DNA from: CAKOSP01 sp964370755
Lineage (GTDB): Bacteria; Bacillota_I; Bacilli_A; RF39; UBA660
Assembly (NCBI GenBank): GCA_964370755.1
Contig: CAYJKL010000011.1
Coordinates: forward strand, 1 to 39,487
Reading direction: 5' to 3'
Length of the DNA stretch: 39,487 bases
A model generated the notes under the pieces. The model did no database searches. It saw nothing but the letters and a program-made list of their open reading frames with translations, and was not told the origin of the DNA. Every line of letters starts with the position of its first letter. The stretch's first letter is position 1. This document shows, in pieces, positions 32,713 through 39,487 of the stretch. Made by a program: the position numbers and the translations under genes.

Positions 32713-32991
32713 ATGGAAGGAAAGTTTTTGCCGATAGGGACAGTTGTAATGTTAGATGGGGGATCAAAAAGAGTAATGATTACGGGTTTTTTTACTATAG
32801 CAGAAAATATAAAAGAGAAAGTTTATGATTATTCGGGATGTATTTACCCAGAAGGAATTATAACTAGTAATAAAACTTTATTATTTAACCATGATCAAAT
32901 TGTTAAAATTTATCACAAAGGTTTGATTGATGAAGAAGAAATAAAATTTAAAGAAAATTTAGATTCTTTAATAGAATTTTCAGATAAATAG
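32713..32991 (+). CDS. DUF4176 protein of the T7SS locus
   Basis: A 92-residue protein beginning FLPIGTVVMLDGGSKRVMITGF, the DUF4176 hallmark, then DYSGCIYPEG and a Lys/Glu-rich tail. Known: DUF4176 genes sit next to T7SS effectors in Firmicutes and are thought to be effector accessory or targeting factors. It lies between the WXG100 genes and the large effector, 25 bp before the latter. RBS AGGAGG. Confidence 0.8.
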   Translation: MEGKFLPIGTVVMLDGGSKRVMITGFFTIAENIKEKVYDYSGCIYPEGIITSNKTLLFNHDQIVKIYHKGLIDEEEIKFKENLDSLIEFSDK

Positions 32992-33016
32992 TCACATAAT
33001 TAGAAAGGAGTAAATA

Positions 33017-36000
33017 ATGGGTAATTTAAATGTTAATGCAAGCATTTTATATAGTCATCAATCCTTATTTTTTGCAGATAAAGATAGTTTTAATCAAAGT
33101 TATTCATCATTTAAATTATCTATATATGATAAAGCAAATGCTTACGCTGCGTATAGTAGAGCTTATAAGAGAATGAGTGATGCATTTTCTACCTTGTCTA
33201 GTGACTATGAAAAAGTAGGGGAATACACTACAGACTATATTTATAGTATGGTTAATTTAGAAGAAGTTATTGTTTCTCAATTAAAAAAAAATTGGGGTCT
33301 TGAACAAAGTGAAGAAGATGCAATAGAATCTGCACAAACTGTTCTTACTGAAATAAAAAAGTCCAATGAAGAAGAAGATTTACCTTGGTGGGAAAAAGCA
33401 CTTCTGGTCGCTGAAGATGTTGGTGCTTCTGTTGCGGCTGTAGGAACTTCTGTGGCTACTGGAATATTAGATGCAGGTGAATCTTTAGTTGATACTGGCG
33501 CTATAATTGTTGGTGGAGTTGCAACTGCTGGTGCATGGGTAGGTGATCAATTCACTGGAAATGATAATGCAGGTGATACATGGGATGGTTTTATGAACTT
33601 TGTTGCTACAGAGCATATAAAATCGGCTGCTGATTATGTATATGATTCAACTGCTTATGGCGGATGGGTAACTGAAAATGCTTGGGGTGGTAATGAAGAA
33701 GTATTTGATATAGCGAAGTCTGTAGGAGAAGGAGTAGGATATGTTGCTGGAATAGCTGCTGTATCTGTTCTTACTGGTGGTGTTGGTTCTGCATCTTCTT
33801 CAGTAAGTGTCGGTGCTAGTGCTGTAACTTCAGCAACAAAAAAAACACTTTCTAGTGTTGTTAGTTCTGGTGCTAAAAATTTTGCTACTACTGCTGCTGT
33901 AACAGGTTTTGGTAGAGGTACAGAAGAAGCTTGGGCTAATGGAGCAGATACTGGAGAAGGTTTAGTTTATGGTGGAATAACAGCTGCACTAGATTTTGGA
34001 CAATATTATTTAGGTGCTGCTGTTGGGGGATCTAATTTATCGATTGCTAAAAAGACAATGGTTGATTTTGGTGCCGGTGGAGCTGATGGTGTATTAAGAC
34101 CGCTCTTTAGTTTAGTATATAAGGATAGTTATATCGATGAATTAGGCAATACTGTAAAGTTTACTGATGAAGATAGTACAATCGACAAATATATGAATGT
34201 TTTTAATGAATATGGCGGAGTATCAGGAGTATTATCTAATGCTGCAATAGGTTCTGGAGTAGGATTTTTAGGTGAAGTTATTTCTTTTAAAAATCCTACA
34301 GTCGTTAGATCTGCTGATGAATCAATACCATCTGTAATAACTGAGGACGTTGGAATTATTACGGAGGATCTTAATTTTATTACTACTTCTGTACCTGTTA
34401 CTACTCATAATTTGGGTGGAACTGACATATACGATAATGTATCAAAAATAAATAGTCTTACTGAAGCAGGTGATAATGTGGTTTTTAATATTAGTGAAGA
34501 TCAATTATTAAATAGTTTATCTGATTACAAGCAATTAGTTGATAGACCTAATTTATTGTTTAATATAGATGGTCTGCTTACAAGATTAAGTGATTTTGAA
34601 AATTATAATTTTTATCAAGTTCAAGATAATTATTTTAGTGAATCAATTAAATTTCATATGACAAATGAATTTAATAATTATTCAATTTCTAATTTCAACA
34701 ATATTTCTTCTACATCATTTATGAATTTAATAGAGAAAGATCCATCTATCATAAAAAAAAGTTCTGTTTTTAATGTTATGTCTAAAGAAACATTACAAAA
34801 CTTAAGTAATATTGATAACTTAGATACTTCAGTAAAAAATATTATAGATGCTAGGATTGTAGATTTAAATATGCCTCAAAAAAGTTTTGATTTAAATAGT
34901 GGAAACGAATTAAATTCTGAAGCAATAATTAATGCAGTTAATGAGGGGAATAAAGTAACGGTTAATATTGATAAATTTTTTGATTTAAAAAACCAACTTA
35001 CAAATGGTAGTTCTTTAATTTATCATGTTGCGCAATTGCAAAATTATAATAATATTGATTTTAAAATTGGAAATTCTCCTATAATATATAAGATTGAGGA
35101 TTTAATAAATTTATCTATAAACGGTGTCGATTCATTTAAATTCAGTGATGATTTGAGAGGAGAACTAGTGTCTAGATTTAATAGTATTGATGTGACTAAT
35201 TTATCTAAAATAACTGATGATGACTTTAATAGTATAATAAAAATAGATAATAATTTTTTTGAAAATGAGTATTTGTTAAATTTGCTAAGTAAACAAGATA
35301 ATTATCTTCCTAGGCTTGACACAATTAGAAAGTTTTCCACTAATAATTCTTTTAAAAATGATATTGCATTTATGTTGTTATGTTCGAATTATTTTGACAA
35401 TATTCCTTCAACTTATACATCTAAATATGGGGTAGACAGTTATGAATATGGAACCATAACTAATTCTAGTGTTTCTTCATTTGATTTATTTTCCATTTTG
35501 AATGATAAAAATAAGTTAAAGCATTATTTAATAGATTATGGAAAATCACGGCAAGATTTTAATAATATGCACTATGTAGATTTTATTGATGCACTTAAAG
35601 ATTTTGTACTAAAAGCAAAAGATTTCGATTTGTTAGTTGGTGATTCTCTTATTTATGCAGATAGTATTTTAAATTTAGATTTAGGTTTGGTAATGGAAAA
35701 ATTTGACTGGATTAATAATACATTTATTGCGAATGTTAGTGCGCTAACTAAAAATTATTTTAATAAAGATAAATTATATAAACTACAAAATAATTGTATA
35801 TTTATTGATAGAAATCTTCATGATATATTAAAGGAACCTGCTCCCGATAGAGCGCTTGGTTATAACAATAACATAGGAAGTGTTATATTCGTAGGTAGTG
35901 AAAGTAAAGATGAGATTATTAAGTCCGTAATTTCTCATGAAAGTATACATGAGCTTAGTCGTAAAGTTGAATATGATGAATTTGATAACAGAACTACTTA

Positions 36001-36388
36001 TTCAGGATATTATATTTTTAAATCTGATAAAACTGTAAAGTATGTTGGGATTAATGAATCTGCAACAGAGTATATAAATATGCTTGTTTTGGGAGAAAAT
36101 TATCCACTTAATTATTGTGGTTATATTAAAGGTAGTATGGGAATCAAGAAAATTCTTGACTTAGGAATAGAGGGTCTTGATCATGATGTTTTTCTATCTT
36201 CTTATTTTAAAAATGATGTAGATGGATTTATTAATCCAATAATTGATTTTTTACCTGATAATTTAAAAACAAAATACGGAAAAGAATATATTGTCAGCGC
36301 TTTTGAAAAGGCTGCTCAACCACAATATAATTACGATGATAGTGATTTGCTTACATTAATTAAAGTGTTAGAATGTTGTAAAATTTAA
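33017..36388 (+). CDS. Large putative T7SS effector with C-terminal metallopeptidase-like domain
   Basis: A 1123-residue polymorphic-toxin-like protein. Residues 1-115 are helical, without a clear WXG or LXG signature. Residues ~125-430 are Gly/Ala/Val-rich with amphipathic and hydrophobic stretches. Residues ~430-900 are Asn/Ser-rich and repetitive in style. The C-terminal ~200 residues contain HESIH (974-978) and NESATEY (1013-1019), whose E1014 or E1018 could be the third ligand of a gluzincin-type zinc peptidase. It follows WXG100 and DUF4176 genes, so export by EssC is the natural reading. No signal peptide. The family was not recognised; the target is unknown. RBS AAAGGAG. Confidence 0.65.
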   Translation: MGNLNVNASILYSHQSLFFADKDSFNQSYSSFKLSIYDKANAYAAYSRAYKRMSDAFSTLSSDYEKVGEYTTDYIYSMVNLEEVIVSQLKKNWGLEQSEEDAIESAQTVLTEIKKSNEEEDLPWWEKALLVAEDVGASVAAVGTSVATGILDAGESLVDTGAIIVGGVATAGAWVGDQFTGNDNAGDTWDGFMNFVATEHIKSAADYVYDSTAYGGWVTENAWGGNEEVFDIAKSVGEGVGYVAGIAAVSVLTGGVGSASSSVSVGASAVTSATKKTLSSVVSSGAKNFATTAAVTGFGRGTEEAWANGADTGEGLVYGGITAALDFGQYYLGAAVGGSNLSIAKKTMVDFGAGGADGVLRPLFSLVYKDSYIDELGNTVKFTDEDSTIDKYMNVFNEYGGVSGVLSNAAIGSGVGFLGEVISFKNPTVVRSADESIPSVITEDVGIITEDLNFITTSVPVTTHNLGGTDIYDNVSKINSLTEAGDNVVFNISEDQLLNSLSDYKQLVDRPNLLFNIDGLLTRLSDFENYNFYQVQDNYFSESIKFHMTNEFNNYSISNFNNISSTSFMNLIEKDPSIIKKSSVFNVMSKETLQNLSNIDNLDTSVKNIIDARIVDLNMPQKSFDLNSGNELNSEAIINAVNEGNKVTVNIDKFFDLKNQLTNGSSLIYHVAQLQNYNNIDFKIGNSPIIYKIEDLINLSINGVDSFKFSDDLRGELVSRFNSIDVTNLSKITDDDFNSIIKIDNNFFENEYLLNLLSKQDNYLPRLDTIRKFSTNNSFKNDIAFMLLCSNYFDNIPSTYTSKYGVDSYEYGTITNSSVSSFDLFSILNDKNKLKHYLIDYGKSRQDFNNMHYVDFIDALKDFVLKAKDFDLLVGDSLIYADSILNLDLGLVMEKFDWINNTFIANVSALTKNYFNKDKLYKLQNNCIFIDRNLHDILKEPAPDRALGYNNNIGSVIFVGSESKDEIIKSVISHESIHELSRKVEYDEFDNRTTYSGYYIFKSDKTVKYVGINESATEYINMLVLGENYPLNYCGYIKGSMGIKKILDLGIEGLDHDVFLSSYFKNDVDGFINPIIDFLPDNLKTKYGKEYIVSAFEKAAQPQYNYDDSDLLTLIKVLECCKI

Positions 36389-36418
36389 AATAGTGTATTA
36401 CAATAGAAGAGAGGAATT

Positions 36419-36919
36419 ATGAAAGAAATTTATGATAAAATATATGAAAAAGTAAAAGTGGAATTACTTAAAGATTTACCTGAAAAATATGTAGAAAATG
36501 TTGTTAGTGGTTATTATAAAAAATTGGTTATAGCAGAAAATCTTATTGAGGATTTTCAGATGCCTATTGCTAAATTTATAGATGTTTATGCTGCTACAGA
36601 ACTTGAAGATTTAAGTTCTATGAATTTGGAAGATAAACTCAGAAAATACTGTCATGATAGTGCTATAGCTGCTATGAGATTTATTTCTGGTAGTGCTTTA
36701 AAGTACGCTGAGAAGAGAATAGATAGTGAAAATAAAGATATTTCAGTTAGTCAGCAAGAAGCAGATGAATTAATTACAAAAGTCACTCAGTTGTCTAAAA
36801 CCGTTGAATATTTTAATGAGAATGAAGTACCTTTATTGTTATCTGAGACAATAAATGATTTACTATATGCATCTGGTCAATCTGAAAACTTAAGTTTTAG
36901 ATTAAATAGATCAAGATGA
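36419..36919 (+). CDS. Helical 166-residue protein following the effector, unknown
   Basis: No family recognised. It is all-helical and acidic, with a single cysteine in KYCHDSAIAAMRF (near 80) and a C-terminal segment rich in Leu, Ser and Glu; no membrane segment or signal. In polymorphic toxin loci a small soluble gene just after the toxin is often immunity or a dedicated chaperone. That is inference from position only. It ends in TGA, 4 bp before the kinase gene. RBS GAGAGGA. Confidence 0.5.
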   Translation: MKEIYDKIYEKVKVELLKDLPEKYVENVVSGYYKKLVIAENLIEDFQMPIAKFIDVYAATELEDLSSMNLEDKLRKYCHDSAIAAMRFISGSALKYAEKRIDSENKDISVSQQEADELITKVTQLSKTVEYFNENEVPLLLSETINDLLYASGQSENLSFRLNRSR

Positions 36920-36923
36920 ATAG

Positions 36924-37634
36924 ATGACTATGAAATTTGAAAGTAGTATAATTAGTAAATTTGTTACTAAAAGGAAAAAATGTACTGTAGTTGTTAGTAA
37001 TGATAAAAAATATATAATTAAAGAGAGTATTTCTAATAAAAATAGTTTTATCAGAGAATGTAATTATATAAAAGAGTTTAATAAATATGGTATTGTTCCT
37101 AAACTTATTTATATGAAATTGGATGATATTCCTTTGTTTATTACGGAGTACACTGAAGGAATTATAGTTACAAAAAGATTATATTCTGAGAAATCCGCAA
37201 TTATTTTTTTGTTGCAAATATGTAGTTCAGTAAAAATACTGCATGATAAAAATTATGTACATTGTGATTTGAAACCTTCAAATATTATTTTTAACAATGG
37301 AAAAGCTATATTAATAGACATGGAAAGTGTTACGGAGTTAAATAAAAAAATTAATTTTTATACTAAACTGTACTCATCTGAAAATAATATCAAAATACCA
37401 ATTGCAGTATTTGATATAGATTTTTATGCTATTGGTATTATTTTGTTAGAACTTTTAAATGGTCAAAATGATGTTTTAGAACATTTTCAGAATAATAAAA
37501 ATTTTGAAATATTAATTAATTCTATTAAAAATGTTCAATTACGAAAAATTGTTTTTAAATTATTGAGTCAAATTGCTACTGAGAAGTATGTTAATATAGA
37601 TGATATTATAAGAGATTTAAATCAATTAATATAG
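36924..37634 (+). CDS. Small Ser/Thr-type protein kinase in the T7SS locus
   Basis: A 236-residue soluble kinase fold. K33 and E45 make the ATP salt bridge; HCDLKPSN (113-120) is the catalytic loop with D115 and N120; D132 in IDMES stands where DFG is usual; FDIDFYAIGIIL matches the F-helix. So the catalytic residues look intact. The glycine loop is poor. There is no transmembrane segment or extracellular domain. This is not EssB, whose pseudokinase lacks these residues and is followed by a membrane helix. It could phosphorylate an FHA ligand of EssC, the effector or its neighbour. It has almost no ribosome site, so coupling to the preceding gene is likely. Confidence 0.75.
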   Translation: MTMKFESSIISKFVTKRKKCTVVVSNDKKYIIKESISNKNSFIRECNYIKEFNKYGIVPKLIYMKLDDIPLFITEYTEGIIVTKRLYSEKSAIIFLLQICSSVKILHDKNYVHCDLKPSNIIFNNGKAILIDMESVTELNKKINFYTKLYSSENNIKIPIAVFDIDFYAIGIILLELLNGQNDVLEHFQNNKNFEILINSIKNVQLRKIVFKLLSQIATEKYVNIDDIIRDLNQLI

Positions 37635-37655
37635 TGCTTTTTATTATAGTTGTTC

Positions 37656-37692
37656 AAAAAACAAATAAAATTATTATTTATTTGTTTTTTTT
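37656..37692 (+). terminator. Terminator of the T7SS effector operon
   Basis: Perfect 14-bp stem (37656-37669 with 37677-37690), 7-nt loop; it ends in an eight-T run. Confidence 0.85.
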
Positions 37693-37731
37693 GTAAATCG
37701 GCATATAATATTTTCAATTATGATCTATACA

Positions 37732-37760
37732 TTGATTTTGTTTTAGAAAAAAGGTATACT
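37732..37760 (+). promoter_or_regulatory. Promoter of the CDF-ABC operon
   Basis: TTGATT (37732-37737), 17-nt spacer, TATACT (37755-37760), 31 nt before the start codon. Confidence 0.75.
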
Positions 37761-37790
37761 TTATATATAGATTTTTAGGAAGGTGAGTTT

Positions 37791-38627
37791 ATGATAAATG
37801 TAATGTTTAAAAGTTTTTTTACTAATTTAGTGCTAGCTAGTAGCAAAATCTTTATCGGAGTGACTGGTTCTTGTGCAGCTTTAATTGCAGATGGTATTGC
37901 TTCATTTAGTGATATGGTTACTGATATTATAGCAATTATAGGCGGGATTTTTTCAAGTAGACCTGCTGATAAAACACATCCTTTTGGATATGGTAAATTA
38001 GAATATTTGTTTAGTTTATTGATATCTTTAGTTATCTTATATTTAGGAGTATCTATTATACTTGATATAACAAATGATGAAGTAGTTATTCCTAAAAATT
38101 ATGTTCTTCCTTTTATAGTAGTTACGATTGTTATAAAAATAATTCTTGTTAAATATTTAACTAAAAAATCAAAGGAACTTAACAGTGAAATTATACTTGC
38201 TTCAGCTCTTGAAAGTAAAACTGATGTTTATGGAAGTATTATTGTATTTTTTTCAACTATTTTAATGATGTTATCTAGTTATATTGAATTTTTTGCTTAT
38301 GCTGATACAATTGGTACTATTTTGATAGCGATTTTAATTATAAGAACTGGTTTTGTTATTTTAAAAGAAAATGTTGTAGAACTTAGTGAAACTAAATTTT
38401 CAGGTTCTTTAAATAAAGAAGTTAGAGATATAATACATTCTTTTGAAGAAGTTGAAAGAATTAATAGATTATATCTATTTAGAAATGGCTCTTACTATAG
38501 ATTACTTGCAAAACTTAAAATGCATGAAGATATAAAATTATCTAAAGCAAATGAACTTTTAGATGAAATAGAAAAAGACTTGAAGAAAAAAGGTGTTAAA
38601 TACGCTTATATAGAAATGGATGTGTAG
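37791..38627 (+). CDS. Cation diffusion facilitator (FieF/MamB-like) metal exporter
   Basis: A 278-residue CDF transporter with about six helices. The first metal-site helix has D41 and D45 (FSDMVTD). THPFGYGKLEYL (62-73) is the conserved cytoplasmic loop, with H63. The C-terminal ~80 residues (EEVERINRLYLFRNGSYY) form the cytosolic metal-sensing domain. The type suggests Zn, Fe or Mn export by proton exchange; the ion is not certain. RBS AAGGTGAG. Confidence 0.85.
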   Translation: MINVMFKSFFTNLVLASSKIFIGVTGSCAALIADGIASFSDMVTDIIAIIGGIFSSRPADKTHPFGYGKLEYLFSLLISLVILYLGVSIILDITNDEVVIPKNYVLPFIVVTIVIKIILVKYLTKKSKELNSEIILASALESKTDVYGSIIVFFSTILMMLSSYIEFFAYADTIGTILIAILIIRTGFVILKENVVELSETKFSGSLNKEVRDIIHSFEEVERINRLYLFRNGSYYRLLAKLKMHEDIKLSKANELLDEIEKDLKKKGVKYAYIEMDV

Positions 38628-38628
38628 T

Positions 38629-39312
38629 ATGAAATTAGAAATAAAAGAATTATCAAAAAGTTTTGGAAGTAATGATGTTTTAAATGACGTTGATTTTAAA
38701 TTTGAGGAAGGTAAAATATATGGTTTACTTGGTAAGAATGGATCCGGTAAGACAACACTTTTTAATATAATTAATGATGATTTAAAAGCAGATAGTGGGG
38801 AAGTACTTCTTGATAACGAAAAAATTAATCCTGAAGATATTGGTTATGTTTTATCAATGCCAGTTGTTCCTGATTTTTTAACTGCTAGAGAATTTCTTAG
38901 ATTTTTCCTTGATATACATGACCTTGAAATATCAATCGATGACTCACTTGATTTAGTTGGTATTGAAGAAAAAGATAGAGATAAACTTTTAAAAGACTTT
39001 TCTCATGGTATGAAAAATAAAGTACAAATGTTAATTAATTTTATAAATGCTCCCAAAGTTTTAATGCTTGATGAACCACTTACTTCTTTTGATATTTTAG
39101 CTGCTGAAGAAATGAAAGAAATTTTAAAAGAATTAAAGAAAGATAGTATAATTATTTTTTCAACACATATTTTAGAACTTGCTCTTGATTTATGTGATGA
39201 AATTGTACTTCTTAATGATATGAAACTTGAAGTTGTATCTAAAGATGTTAAATCTAGTAAAGCCTTTAAAGAAAAAATAATTAATATTCTTAAAGGTGAT
39301 GAAAATGTTTAA
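38629..39312 (+). CDS. ABC transporter ATP-binding protein
   Basis: A 228-residue nucleotide-binding subunit: Walker A GKNGSGKTT (35-43), signature FSHGMKNK with a variant SHGM in place of SGGQ, Walker B VLMLDEP and the STHIL histidine switch. ATG 38629 follows the stop of the CDF gene directly; an in-frame ATG 9 nt earlier is less likely. The next gene starts inside its last codons, so ATPase and membrane subunit are co-expressed. Probably a multi-drug or bacteriocin-type exporter; substrate unknown. Confidence 0.9.
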   Translation: MKLEIKELSKSFGSNDVLNDVDFKFEEGKIYGLLGKNGSGKTTLFNIINDDLKADSGEVLLDNEKINPEDIGYVLSMPVVPDFLTAREFLRFFLDIHDLEISIDDSLDLVGIEEKDRDKLLKDFSHGMKNKVQMLINFINAPKVLMLDEPLTSFDILAAEEMKEILKELKKDSIIIFSTHILELALDLCDEIVLLNDMKLEVVSKDVKSSKAFKEKIINILKGDENV

Positions 39313-39487
39313 AACACTTTATATTTATTTATCACTTAAAGTTACTTCTTTAATTAATGGAATAATTTATTATTTAAATAAACTTCCTTTAATAAAAAAT
39401 TTAATTAAAGATAATTTTTATGATAATTTTTCACTTAAAATAGTAGCCGCTGTTATTTCTTTAGTTTTTTTACTTTCTAAAACAGTA
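39305..39487 (+). CDS. Probable ABC exporter membrane subunit, cut by the window edge
   Basis: The first 61 codons: MFKTLYIYLSLKV, then a run of basic and hydrophobic residues, and a first clear membrane helix (VAAVISLVFLLS) at the edge. It overlaps the ATPase gene by 8 bp, the usual place for the permease. Too little is visible to name the family. Confidence 0.6.
   Translation, partial: MFKTLYIYLSLKVTSLINGIIYYLNKLPLIKNLIKDNFYDNFSLKIVAAVISLVFLLSKTV

Noticed and set aside
36924..37634. Kinase gene read as EssB
   Set aside because: EssB has a degenerate pseudokinase followed by a membrane helix and extracellular domain; this protein has an intact HCDLKPSN loop and no membrane helix.

Overview
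The window is strongly AT-rich chromosomal DNA from a low-GC, Gram-positive-type bacterium. The evidence is AGGAGG-type ribosome binding sites, a sortase with a cell-wall sorting signal, a Bacilli-type T7SS EssC, and agmatine deiminase genes in the Firmicutes arrangement. TGA is a normal stop: the sortase, aguD and the 166-aa T7SS-locus gene all end in TGA, so this is not a UGA-recoding mollicute. An uncultured, gut-type Bacilli lineage (RF39 or Erysipelotrichales-like) fits, but that is inference. I see no tRNA, rRNA, IS element, prophage or CRISPR array.

Layout. 1-7.2 kb: an amino-acid/amine antiporter, a YdcF-type DUF218 protein, a protein built of RNA-polymerase alpha-CTD-like helix-hairpin-helix repeats, and an operon of FucO-like lactaldehyde reductase, FIST sensor protein and aldehyde dehydrogenase. 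7.2-11.7 kb: housekeeping and unknown genes (small membrane protein, zinc-ribbon protein, DEAD-box helicase, Nif3-like protein, HAD-like phosphatase). 11.7-17.8 kb: a cell-surface region. A thioester/CnaB adhesin with an IPNTS sorting signal overlaps its own sortase, followed by two TasA/camelysin-like SipW-type substrates, an ER-type (SipW-like) signal peptidase and a DUF5305 protein. 17.8-21.3 kb: dapF, then tldD-tldE on the opposite strand.

21.3-22.2 kb: an almost exact 343-bp tandem repeat that looks like a duplicated type I toxin-antitoxin module. Two identical 26-aa hydrophobic peptides each have their own promoter and a hairpin masking the Shine-Dalgarno. Three convergent antisense RNA genes each have a promoter and an intrinsic terminator. 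Remnants of further units lie at both ends.

22.2-26.7 kb (minus strand): a complete agmatine catabolic operon, ptcA-aguD-aguA-arcC. It imports agmatine in exchange for putrescine and yields ATP, CO2 and ammonia; a terminator and a promoter overlap just before arcC. 26.9-37.6 kb: a type VII secretion locus of YukD-like protein, FHA-bearing EssC ATPase, two WXG100 proteins, a DUF4176 protein, a 1123-aa putative effector with a C-terminal HExxH metallopeptidase-like domain, a helical 166-aa protein and a small Ser/Thr-type kinase. EsaA, EssA and EssB are not in the locus. 37.8 kb to the end: a cation diffusion facilitator and an ABC exporter (ATPase plus the start of its probable permease).

The least described material is the tandem toxin/antisense array and the reduced T7SS locus that pairs an FHA-domain EssC with a soluble kinase and a metallopeptidase effector.
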